From: Isoetes taiwanensis
Taxonomy: Eukaryota > Streptophyta > Lycopodiopsida > Isoetales > Isoetaceae
Direction: 5' to 3'
NCBI GenBank assembly: GCA_021234155.1
Contig: JAJEKV010000102.1
Coordinates: 2,412,456 to 2,476,455 of the forward strand
DNA length: 64,000 nt
Under the pieces are notes generated by a model. The model was not told the origin of the DNA. It saw only the letters and a program-made list of their open reading frames with translations, and ran no database searches. A program made the translations under genes and the position numbers. Shown here piece by piece: positions 52,978 to 62,853 of the stretch (positions within the stretch are counted from its first letter, which is position 1; every line of letters begins with the position of its first letter).

Positions 52978-55716
52978 TTAGGAATCCGGGAGAGATAACT
53001 ACAATGCAATAATATATTGATGGATAAGAAAACTGGTGGGACAAGCCCCATACCATAGCTTCATATAGACACGACGGTTACTAAGGACATGACTCTTAGC
53101 CTACATGGATGCCACATCATATTATATGCTGAGTTGGAGGGTTGTATATTCTAACACCCTCCCTCAATCCTACAACTCAGCCATGATCTGAATCTGCTTC
53201 ATACCGAAGAATATGATCTATTCTTCTATGTCTTCGATCATGCCTTGCATCTAACCAGCATGCCCTCAGTTCAGGAACTTGTATTGAAATTAATCTTCTT
53301 TGTCTTTCTCCTCTCCAGGCTGGAGTATGCTTGCTCAAGCAATTGATTAGTAAATCAATTAAGATAAGCTTCTCCATACCAGTAAGTAGAACTGCTGTGC
53401 ATATAACAGTCCATATTTGCCACGTTATTTGATGACGGCATGCTTGGCTCATAGTTCTGCTATTCAAGGTCTTCATAGCATTCTCTTTCAATATGAAATA
53501 TGTGCTCAGATTTGTTGTATTGCAGCTTCTTCCTTGTGCTTTGCACATTTCTGTAAGCGGGTCTGCCCTTTGTTGTGCATTGTATGCAATATGGGGATAC
53601 TGTATGCTGCTCATATTCACTATTCCCTCCCTTGAGCAGCAAGGGTCTAAAGATATATTCTGCAAGCTGGTATTTTGGCCAGGTGCATCTCCTTTCGCTT
53701 GTCCTTTTAAGGTTAGAGATGCATTAAAAATCATAGCAATACCTCGTGAGCGTATGTCTCCAGCTGCATCAATCTCCTTTTGGGCTTCACTGATCTTGAG
53801 CCCTCCCTTCATCTCACCATCTTCAACTGCATCAGTAGCAACGTCTTCTTCTTCAAATATTATCTCAAATGTGTCAGCAATTGGATTACTTGCAATATCT
53901 GCTGCCCTATAATTGCATGCTAGAAGTGTGTCTTCAGATTTGGGTTCATCCTTAGCAGTAGGAAATTGGACCCCATTGAATTCTTCTACATGCTGAGCCT
54001 CCATTCTTTGCCATTTTTCAGTCCATGTATCTGATCTGGCACTATCTGTAACTGGGTTTTCTGCAACAAAATTGTATTTGAAAGATTCTTCAACTTCTGC
54101 ATGATGATTCCATGCATCCAATGCTTCTCTTGCACAACTCTGATTGGTTTTGCCTAGACCCATTTTTGTTTCATATCTGACACTTGCAAAATCCTTCCCA
54201 TTTGCTTCTGTCCTTTTGTCTGTATTCTTGATCGAATCAATCAGCCCATTATGCTGTAATCTATCAACTAGCAGCTGCCTTTCTTCTCTGGGTATGGCCA
54301 AGTTTCCAGATTGAGTTTCATCTTGGCATTCTGCCACAGTCTTCTGAAGCATAGGGCACATTTCTGATCCCTTACGATCATTATGATCATCCCTTTGCAC
54401 ACCAACGCCGCAATCGGTCTTCTCTTCTGGAATGATTGCTGCCACTGTGTTTACTCCGGCCTTCCAGCATTCAGGCTCAATGCCCCCATCAACAGGGCTC
54501 TGGAGTCCATCATTCAGCGGCACTGTGTCTGGAGGAAATTGGTTTTCCCCTGATAAGTTTTCTTCATAGATGTGCTGAATAAGGTCTACTGCGGCATATC
54601 TTGGCGTTTGTTCAACAACTGATTCTTGAAACAACCCTTTTAAAATAGCATTGTCTGCTTCAACCGTCTCCATTGGCGGCGTCCACTGATCTGTCTGAGC
54701 AATAGCATCCATTTCTCTGCAAATTTCTGATGGGTCTACTCCTTCACTAACTTTAAGAGCCATAACTGAATTTGCTTGGTTATCTTGATAGATCTTATTT
54801 CCATTTCTGAAGATTGCTTCCCTTTTCTCACTGCTGGCTTTAGAGTCCTGAAACTTCGACCCTATTTGTCCATGGCTGCATTCTCCTACCATGCTGCTTC
54901 TAGCCATAACCAAAGGATGGGCAGTGCCATTTGGGGCTTCGGCCTGAATCCCAACAGGAGCTATTGTGGCAATGCCTTTTTCGGCATCATCTCCATTGGC
55001 ATCTTCTACTGCATGGTTTATCAGCCCCTTCAAGGCAACAACAGCCCCAACAAATATTTTCCCAGCATCTTCTGGCAATGCAGGGTCTTGAACGGCAGCG
55101 CTGTTCGCAATAATGTGCATGTCTTCAGGAACTGCTGCAGCTATTTGTTTTTCAATTTCAAATTCCTTCCTATCTCGAAGCTCCTCCTGCTGGATATTTG
55201 CATTTCTCTGAGCATCTCTAGAAGCTGCACTCATTGTCTTTGCTGGCATTTCCGGAGGTATTATTGGCCATTCTGATTCTTCCTTCCTGCATGTGCTATG
55301 ATTCTGAGTAAAATCGGCGATGCCTTGCATGCAGATATCCCAATTGATGGGTTTAATAACTTTTGCATCACACAACCCTATCAATCCTTCATTCCAAGAA
55401 TAAATTGCTTTTATTGCCTTCCTATCTTTGCCTTCATCTGGAGGAGGCTCTCCCACTTCATCACCAGCGTGATTGCCGGTCTTCATCGCACAGGCCAGGA
55501 TCTTTAAGAGCATTTTGGCTCTGATACCATCTTAAGTTTAGGAATCCGGGAGAGATAACTACAATGCAATAATATATTGATGGATAAGAAAACTGGTGGG
55601 ACAAGCCCCATACCATAGCTTCATATAGACACGACGGTTACTAAGGACATGACTCTTAGCCTACATGGATGCCACATCATATTATATGCTGAGTTGGAGG
55701 GTTGTATATTCTAACA
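52978..55716 (-). mobile_element. Short-LTR retroelement E, complete single copy
   Basis: LTRs 52978-53156 and 55530-55716, about 180-187 bp, begin TGTTAG on the minus strand. The primer-binding site TGGTATCAGAGCC (minus, 55529-55517) matches the 3' end of plant initiator tRNA-Met. A purine tract, GATTGAGGGAGGG, precedes the other LTR. The interior of 2373 bp is almost wholly one ORF. No protease, integrase, RT or RNase H is visible, so it must move in trans if it moves. It sits between two copies of the GULLO 5' unit. No 5-bp target duplication is seen; the flanks are the 1.65-kb unit itself. Confidence 0.9.
53177..55513 (-). CDS. Unrecognised 778-codon ORF of element E
   Basis: Starts at ATG 55513, 3 nt after the primer-binding site, and ends at 53177 next to the polypurine tract, filling the interior. 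The protein is hydrophilic and acidic overall, with an early Asp/Glu/Pro run (DEVGEPPPDEGKDRK), helix-rich middle (RDAQRNANIQQEELRDRKEF), and Lys/Arg-rich last 70 residues (RGERQRRLISIQV, RHDRRHRRIDHILR). It has scattered Cys but no CCHC knuckle, no DTG/DSG and no YxDD. I find no family. It could be a diverged gag-type protein. The frame is the only intact copy of three, so either it is under constraint or the other two carry sequencing errors. Confidence 0.7.
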   Translation of the reverse strand: MLLKILACAMKTGNHAGDEVGEPPPDEGKDRKAIKAIYSWNEGLIGLCDAKVIKPINWDICMQGIADFTQNHSTCRKEESEWPIIPPEMPAKTMSAASRDAQRNANIQQEELRDRKEFEIEKQIAAAVPEDMHIIANSAAVQDPALPEDAGKIFVGAVVALKGLINHAVEDANGDDAEKGIATIAPVGIQAEAPNGTAHPLVMARSSMVGECSHGQIGSKFQDSKASSEKREAIFRNGNKIYQDNQANSVMALKVSEGVDPSEICREMDAIAQTDQWTPPMETVEADNAILKGLFQESVVEQTPRYAAVDLIQHIYEENLSGENQFPPDTVPLNDGLQSPVDGGIEPECWKAGVNTVAAIIPEEKTDCGVGVQRDDHNDRKGSEMCPMLQKTVAECQDETQSGNLAIPREERQLLVDRLQHNGLIDSIKNTDKRTEANGKDFASVRYETKMGLGKTNQSCAREALDAWNHHAEVEESFKYNFVAENPVTDSARSDTWTEKWQRMEAQHVEEFNGVQFPTAKDEPKSEDTLLACNYRAADIASNPIADTFEIIFEEEDVATDAVEDGEMKGGLKISEAQKEIDAAGDIRSRGIAMIFNASLTLKGQAKGDAPGQNTSLQNISLDPCCSREGIVNMSSIQYPHIAYNAQQRADPLTEMCKAQGRSCNTTNLSTYFILKENAMKTLNSRTMSQACRHQITWQIWTVICTAVLLTGMEKLILIDLLINCLSKHTPAWRGERQRRLISIQVPELRACWLDARHDRRHRRIDHILRYEADSDHG

Positions 55717-57369
55717 ATGCAGAACCCAACATGAACGAATGTTTTGTTTTGTTTTTGCCTTAAAGTTTTATACTTTTGAATTATTATATAGGTTTTACAT
55801 TATATAAATCATAGAAAAATCGAGGTGGATTTAAAATATAGTTGATCGATGACTTGATACGAGCATAGGATGCTATCAAAAATTGAATAAGTCCATGGTT
55901 GAGGTACTTTGATTAGGAATAAGGTTAGCGTGTGAGAGATGCAGACTAGCTCGCCCATCTAAGTGGGTTTAAAATATAGTTGATTTGATTCAAAAATTGA
56001 ATGGGTCCAAAAGTTTGGGACACTTTCGTGAGGGATAAGGTTCGCCTATAGGCCCTTAGACGGGGTAAAGGCCAACCTTCTTTCTTTCACCTAAAGAGAA
56101 AGATGAGATAGATAGTATTTTTACGTCATGCCAATGTTAGAGAAGGTCATTTCGTTGTAAACGTGGCATCATTGCCATCCTGCCATCCGCAGAGAGCGGG
56201 CTAGGCCTCTCTATGGGCCCTTTAACAGCTTCAATATTTAAGAAGAAGCCTTGTTCCAGAGGATCATATTTCCAGGATAATGAGAACTCTGTCTATTGCC
56301 TTTGCACTATTTCTGTTTGCCCAAATCACATACGCAGCTCCACCTTCAGCTGTTAAATGCAGTGGCAATAATGTAAAATGCACAGTGAGCGGAACCTATG
56401 GAACGTGGCCTGATAGGAGCATCTGTAAAGCAGAAAAAGTGGTGTACCCAAAAAATGAAGAAGAGATTATTGCAGCAGTGTCTGAGGCGACCAAAAACAA
56501 AATGAAGATGAAAGTGGTGAGCAAATTATCCCACAGTATGACCAAGCTAGTATGTCCAGGAGGAGACAAAGGCCTTCTTATCAGCACAAGAGATCTTATC
56601 GGCATTGAAGTGGATAAGGAATCTAAAAGTGTGACAGTAGATCCTGGAGTTTATCTGCAGGATTTTGTGGATGAAATTGCAAAATATGGTTTTGCATTTC
56701 CTGCTTCACCATACTGGAATGGTTTATCAATGGCAGGCATGCTTGGAACAGGGGCTCATGGCAGTTCATTATGGGGCAAAGGCAGTGGGTTCATGAATAC
56801 GCCAAAAAGTATACGTCTTGTAGTTCCTGCTTCACAATCAGAAGGCTATGCTAAAATTTTGGTGCTTTCTGAAGGGGATGCCAGATTTGACGCAGCTAAA
56901 GTTTCACTTGGTGTATTGGGTGTTATTTCAAAAATCACCTTTGAAGTCCAGCCCATGTTCAAACGCTCTGTTACAAATTTGAAGCAATCAGATGATGACC
57001 TTGAAGATCAGATTGCATCGTTTGGATTGCAGCATGAATTTGCAGATGTGATTTGGTATGCATCTCAACACAAGGCCATTTACAGAGTTGATAATAGAGT
57101 TGATGTTAGCACTGAAGGAGACGGTATAAATAATTTCCTTGGCTTCAGAAAATACAACAGACTTGTGGCCCACGCTGACAGAACAGCTGGTAAGAGTAAG
57201 ACTTATAGAAATTTTGATATTGACATTTTTCAATTACATCTAAATAAATAACCTCGCTTGCCGTTACAGAGAACCTTTATGAATCATCTAAAGACTCTGC
57301 AGCAAAATGCGCTCAGGCAGCCATACAGGTGATTTAGTTTAGCTATGAACAATTTATGAACTTGTTTAT
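55717..57369 (+). repeat. GULLO 5' unit, copy A3 (linked to the complete gene)
   Basis: Third copy. The left edge is joined to the LTR end. The right edge runs without a break into the rest of intron 2 and exon 3. It contains the upstream region used by the complete gene. Confidence 0.95.
56160..56279 (+). promoter_or_regulatory. Putative core promoter of GULLO
   Basis: A TATA-like AATATTTA at 56233-56240 lies about 40 bp before the ATG. GGGCCC (56216-56221) and the ATTGCCATCCTGCCATCC block precede it. The same sequence is present upstream of copies 1 and 2, so all three units carry it. The transcription start is not determined; this is inference from position and sequence. Confidence 0.3.
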
Positions 57370-58189
57370 ATAATCAATAGCAGGCCTAACGTTTCTGTTC
57401 TGTACATTTCAGTCAGAAATTATTGGAGGACATGGTAGTGGGATGAAAAACACAGAGGATGATTTTGTTGGATATCCAGTTATTGGTTTCCAGAACAAAA
57501 TCCAAACTACAGGAAACTGCTACAAAGCTGAGGATGACAGTGACATTTGTGTATGGGATCCAAGAGTAAACGGATTATTTTTCCACCAGACTACAGTGTC
57601 CATATCTGTGCACAAGATCAGAGATTTCATAATTGATGTCAAAAAACTGAGACATGAAAAACCCACAAGCTTATGTGGAGTAGACATGTATTATGGAATC
57701 ATAATGCGCTATGTGAAGGCTTCTAGTGCATTCTTGGGCCATTCAGAAGATTCAGTTGATGTAGATATTACATATTATCGTTCAAAAGATCCTAAAGCTC
57801 CAAGGCTACACGAGGATGTATTAGAAGAGATTGAACAAATAGCAGTGTTCAAATATGGCGGTCTTCCTCATTGGGGCAAAAACAGAAACGTTGCATTTAT
57901 TGACGTTGCAAAGAAATACCCTCAAATGGACCAATTTCTCAAAATCAGAGCAGAGCTAGATCCACAAGGGCTGTTTTCAAGCGAGTGGTCAGATGCAATG
58001 TTGGGGATAAATACAAAAGGTTTGACAAATTCTGAAGATTATTGTGCAATGGAAGGGATGTGCATTTGCTCCAAAGATAGGCATTGTGCTCCACAACAAC
58101 ATTACTATTGTGAGGCTGGCTTAGTTTACCCGGCCGCTAGGGTGTGTAGGCATTTGGATTTGTTAGTACGTGTTCGAGAAGAACTCTAG
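56280..58189 (+). CDS. GULLO: L-gulonolactone oxidase-like FAD-linked oxidoreductase, complete gene
   Basis: Exons 56280-57189, 57270-57328 and 57413-58189; GT-AG introns keep frame, giving 581 residues, usual for plant GULLO. A signal peptide (1-19, ...FAQITYA) suggests secretion. The FAD-binding domain spans about 50-230 with GTGAHGSSLWGKGS at 156-169. The C-terminal lactone-oxidase domain has the conserved HWGK motif at 476-479, and a Cys-rich tail (CAMEGMCICSKDRHC) typical of plant members. Family role: FAD-dependent oxidation of aldonolactones such as L-gulono-1,4-lactone to ascorbate; some plant members act on other substrates. Odd point: residues 170-176 read GFMNTPK instead of AVHEYVK in copies 1 and 2, because of a missing C and an added A within 25 bp, so this may be a consensus error. 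Exon 1-2 duplicates lie upstream. Confidence 0.9.
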
Positions 58190-58687
58190 TTTATAAAATG
58201 TATCTTTTATTAGTTTTCAATGTTAAAATGTGTCACATCAGCTTTTGTATTATTTCTAGACATTTGCCTTGATGCGTGTGTAAACATGCGTTTCCCAAAT
58301 TATGGGCCACTCTTGGATCACCATCTATCTCGCTCCTAGTGATTGGGGAGCATCTATACGGATAATCACGGCTTTGATTGGGGAGGTTATCAGATCAATG
58401 GTGATAATCGCCTTCGCAAGCTGTTTAACAGAGATCAACTTTTCTCTCTCAATGATCATGACATGCTGGCCCCGAGGGATATGTTCAACATACTAGTTTA
58501 GAATGAAAGCATAAGAGAGAAAGATACGCCATAATCATCTCGAGGATAGGGTTAACCTCTTCATACATTACCTCCAACAACTTGGGGTCGAAGACATTAC
58601 TAGTCCATTCACAACCTATCTTCTAGACTTGTGCCCCATTATCTCATCATTTTTGTTGCTCATGCATAAAAGTAATTTACAATAAAA
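58190..58687. other. GULLO 3' flank, no other gene
   Basis: AT-rich 3' flank with TTTATAAAATG near 58190, followed by ordinary noncoding DNA. A 64-codon frame (58302-58496) is not convincing. Confidence 0.5.
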
Positions 58688-58714
58688 CTAGTTATGGTAC
58701 CCGGCGTTGCAGGG
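58688..58714 (-). mobile_element. Helitron 3' terminus (minus strand)
   Basis: On the minus strand the order is a GC hairpin (CCCTGCAACGCCGGG, one mismatch), 8 nt TACCATAA, then CTAG and T. The ending CGCCGGGTACCATAACTAGT is the typical plant Helitron 3' end. The element would extend rightward from 58688. Its 5' end was not found. Confidence 0.75.
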
Positions 58715-59129
58715 CTCTTGTAACAATTTAAAAAGGTGGTTGTTTCATTGAGGCTTTTGGGAAAGGGCATGTGCAGGGTTGTGGCTCACCACAAAGTTGC
58801 CATTGCCTTTTTCCTCCTTTTAATCTTAGTGAATAAGAGACCTAATATTCATGTTAAAGATATATGCCCCATGGGCATAAGGAATCCAAATTATAGCCAT
58901 AATTGAGAAAGTAAACAAAACAAAACATCCAAAGATTGCCTACCATCAAGAGGATGAAGCAAATCTCCTCTAGCAAGATGAATGTCTAACATGTATTTAG
59001 CATGTGGTTTCATTATCTATAATGCAAGTGAAAATAACAACCAACACATCACTATCATTAGCATGCATATATGCCATCCTTAGTGCCCAAAGGCCTTTAT
59101 TAGGGCCAAAAGGGCCCAATCTTTTTTTT
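58715..59129. other. No gene; possible Helitron interior
   Basis: AT-rich DNA. ATAACAACCAACACATCAC (59036) recurs in diverged form at 59142 and at 37304. Confidence 0.4.
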
Positions 59130-61115
59130 TTAATATAACAACCAATACATCACCCTCTTTTCAAGAATACATTCCTTAATTGTATTCCAAGCTCTTAACC
59201 ACTTTTGATAATCCCGAACATTGTTAGAAATAGAAAAATCAAAGTAGAGACCGTAAGGGAGAGACATTCTTACATTTCTCCAACCAAAGGGGTGGCACTT
59301 AAGGATTTAGTGCTTGATAAGACCGTAGATATGGTGATTGATAAGATTATGGCCAGCCCTAAAACAAACTTAGCAAATAAAGACACCCCTTTCTCAATGT
59401 CAATAGTACCAAGGCCCCCATTTTTCTTTTTTTTACAACATTCTGCCATAGAGATCGGGATCCAGCATCTGTTATTGCTTCCACTAGCAATAAACCTTCC
59501 AATAATCCCTTGTAATTTCCTTGTGACTTTTTTCGGGGCTAAGAGAATGGAAGACTGATAAACATGGGAAGAGGAAATAACAAAATTAGCAATAATAGCT
59601 CAACCATATTTAGATAAATATTTGCTATTTAACAGGTCATTCTTTTTGCTAAATTTATCAATAATATTTGTCCATAGATCACTAGCATTTGTTCTTAAGG
59701 CAAAATGAATCTCAAGAATTTTAGATTTAGAGCAAGGAAGGAGATACTCACAGCCAAAGGTCATAGCAGTTTGACCTCCCTTTACCTGATCTCGCGCCAT
59801 TAGCTTGGATTTGGTTTGATTAATCTTAGAGGCAGAACATGTACCAAAATCCAGAAGAATCTTCTGAGCATTATCAATAGATTGTTGGTCCATATGAATG
59901 AAGAGGAAGGTGTCATCAGCAAAATGATCATTAAGAAAATATTGCTGGTCACTCTTCCTAGGTAACTTGAGACCGATGATCGATTATTTGTGTGCTGTGA
60001 GCCTTGAAGGCACCGTAAAAGCTTCCATAAAATGAGGAAGAGGAAGGGGGCAAGGGGACATCCTTGTTTAACCCCTCTCTTGATCTCAAAGAAAGAACTG
60101 CATTCTCCATTAATTAGCACAGAAGATCTAGAGTTGTTAAGAATGGGCAAAAAAATACTTATCACCTCCATGGAAAAGCCAAACTTCTGACAGCATCTTA
60201 CCAAAAAGCTCTAGCTGACTGTGTCAAAGGCCTTGGTAATATCTAATTTAAGAAGAGCAATATCCTGATTACTGTCTTTAGCCCAATGCATACCAATTAT
60301 GGCAATAGCAACATTATCCAAAATATTACTGTCCTTCAAGTAGGCACTTTGAGTATTGGATATAACCCGATCCAAGATAGGTTTGAGCCCAAAAGAATCG
60401 GTTAAAGTAATAATCTTGTAAAAACACATTAGTAAGAGAAATCGGCCTATAGTCAGAGAAGGAGCTGGGCTCGTCTACCTTTGGAATAAGAGTGATAAAG
60501 CTTGTATTAATCCTGCAATCCAAAGTCCTAAAAAGAAGAAACTCATTACAAATGTTAGTAATGGCAGGACCAATAATCCCCCAGGTCTTTTTGAAAAATT
60601 CAATAGGTAATCCATCAGGTCCATGAGTTTTACCATTTTCCATTTCTTTAATATTGCACCAGAGCTCTTCTTGTGTGAAGGGAGTAGTCATGCGACCATT
60701 CTGTTGGTCCTCAACCAAGGGTTGGATTTTAATGAGGTCCACCATTTGAGCTTCAGTAGCATTCGGGGCAGTGCCCATGATTTCTTTTCTTCCTTAGCTT
60801 TGATGAAGAAATATTTTGAATTAGCATGCTCATCATCTTTAAGCTCCTTGATCTTCGCCTTGAGCTTCCAGCCATTAGCAATTTTAATTTCTTCCCTTTC
60901 AATTTGGATCTTGATATCATCCTGCTGGTCAGGAGGTGCAAGCTGGAGTTGCTGCCTCAAATTCTCGAGATGTCTCATCTCTTGGTAATGTATCTGTTTA
61001 TCCCCAAGTCTTGAGCCAATTCTTAATATTTTTGGCAGAACTGATCCACCAATCCATTCATCCATTCTGAGTGGTAGGTTTAGGGATCCTATTCCAAACC
61101 TGCTCAAAGCCATTC
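59130..61115 (-). mobile_element. Second LINE retrotransposon, broken
   Basis: Minus strand. 61113-60688 is the region between endonuclease and RT (MRHLENLRQQLQLAPPDQQD, HANSKYFFIKAKEEKKSWA). 60778-60326 has GKTHGPDGLPIEFFKKTWGI and FITLIPKVDEPSSFSDYRPI. 60429-60211 has QSAYLKDSNILDNVAIAIIG and LLKLDITKAFDTVS. 60204-59800 has SVLINGECSSFFEIKRGVKQ and GCPLAPFLF, then FLNDHFADDTFLFI-type sequence broken by a shift (FADD box, near 59940-59880). 59893-59600 continues with KINQTKSKLMARD and later SKYLSKYG. GGLGTIDIEKG near 59400 marks the C-terminal region. Its poly-T at 59129-59138 may be the poly(A) tail. At least four frameshifts. It differs in sequence from the LINE at 27.8-31.8 kb. Confidence 0.8.
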
Positions 61116-61209
61116 AAAAAATCCACATGATCTAAGAGGTTAGTATTCAATTTGAAAAAAGAATTTCTCTTAATGTGATTGGGATTGCCCCTAATCTCAA
61201 TAAGCTAGG

Positions 61210-61930
61210 GGAAGTGATCGGTTATCGGTCACCGGTTTCTATCCCGGCCGCTTGTTCTTAAACCTTCCGGCGGAATCACCACGGCTAGAAACCTTCGGAT
61301 AGAATCACAACTCTTTTATTCCACTAGAAGGAATCACGACCTTAGGATACCACGCCGCGGAATAACCAAATCCAGATTCCACTAGAAGGAATCACTATGA
61401 CGCGATCCTGCCAGATGGAATCACATTCTGTGTTATCCAACGTGGCGGAATCACCACATAGAGATTCCTGGGGATGGAATCCGCTTTTTGATTCCCCATT
61501 CGGCGTAATCACAACCGTAGGATAATGCAACGCGGAATCGCCAAATTCGATTCCAGCGTAAGGAATCACGGAACGCGATTCGCTGGATGGAATCACATTC
61601 AATGATATTCAACTCCGGTGGAATCACGACATGAAGATTAGGGAAGGAATCAAATTTTTGATTCCCCATTCGGCGTAATCACAACCGTAGGATAACGCAA
61701 CGCGGAATCACCAAAATTCTGATTCCAATGTAAGGAATCACGTGAACGAGATTCTGCTAGATGGAATCATAGTATGTGATATTCAACTCCGTGGAATCAC
61801 GACCGAAGATACCGGGGGCTAAATCACGCTTTTTGATTTTCCATTCGGCGGAATCATCGCAAATGGCGACGCGATCCGACGCTCGATTTGTCGTGACGAT
61901 CCCGACACTTCGATTTGTCGTGGATATTTT
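61210..61930. repeat. GGAATCAC-rich satellite, about 170-bp units
   Basis: The octamer GGAATCAC (or GATTCC reversed) occurs many times. A longer unit with GATTCCCCATTCGGCGTAAT and CACAACCGTAGGATAA recurs at about 61491 and 61660, and in diverged form near 61835 and 61320. The right end becomes CpG-rich (GATTTGTCGTG near 61885-61920), like 39.05 kb. Long frames within it are repeat-derived. Confidence 0.85.
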
Positions 61931-62259
61931 GGCTATTTTAATTATGTCCTACGGATATTTTGAATTCTGGCGACTCATAATTATCACCGCATACCTGTAC
62001 CACGACATTTGTCATGATTGAAGCCGCTCAGCGTATCATCGCCCCTCCACGTCAAGCCCTTGCATGAATCAAGCCCATCCGAAGGAATCACCCGAAATTT
62101 CCTTTCTCTCTTCAAACATTCGTTTTTCTGGAGGTTCGTTCGGGCGCCCTTTTCATAGCGTCAACATACGATTTCTCACAGCTCCGTTCTTCCCTGCCGC
62201 CTTCTGCTAAGCGTCTGTTCTTGTGTTTTGTCGCTTCAATCCGTTTCCGGATGGCCTTG
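61931..62259. other. No feature seen
   Basis: Spacer between the satellite and the coding-like region. CACGACATTTGTCATGA-like and GGAATCACCC motifs echo the satellite. Confidence 0.4.
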
Positions 62260-62853
62260 AGTCTTGAAACCTCAGGCGGAGAACTTCCAGAGTTGAATCC
62301 GATGCAAATTAAAACTTTGTGTTCCCGTGGAACAATCCCTTGCAAGAAGAGCCTATTGATTCGGAGGTGGACTCCCCTCCAAGAAGGCTTTGCGCTCATG
62401 GTTTTGGGACAAAAGAAGTAGCGGTTTTGGCCGCGAACCGGATTCTCCGATTCGTTTCGTGCTAAGCTCATTGCTCAAGCTCCTCGTTTTTCCCAAATAT
62501 TTGGGGGTTGCAGATGCCCGCGAAATGTCTCGTTCCGGGCTCCTCAAGAGGATGTTGATTCCAAAGATGCGAGGAAAACCCGATAGAGTCTTAACCGGAT
62601 TTATCTTGAGAGATGCCATAGAAAAATCGCCCCCGGAGAATCCCGAACATGGCGATATTCCCAACCGAAATTGGCGCGGGTGATGGTTCGGTGGTATCGC
62701 CAATTCGATAACCGGTGGATCGGTTACTCCAAGAAGTGGGATTTGGAAATCCACAAAGTTAGCCAAGCACAACATGAGCTGGATTACAAGTCGCAAAAGA
62801 ATTCGGGAAGGAAACCCAATGCCCCTGAAAGCGAAGAAGAAGAGGGATTTTGA
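62260..62853 (+). pseudogene. Degenerate coding-like region, unrecognised
   Basis: Plus-strand frames with coding-like composition are joined by shifts: 62221-62421, 62390-62683 (LVFPKYLGVADAREMSRSGL) and 62671-62853, which ends with an acidic tail (APESEEEEGF) after a TGG-rich start (RWYRQFDNRWIGYSKKWDLE). Codons are GC-richer than the flanks. No domain I know. The acidic ending resembles the 7868-8120 frame in style only. Confidence 0.3.
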
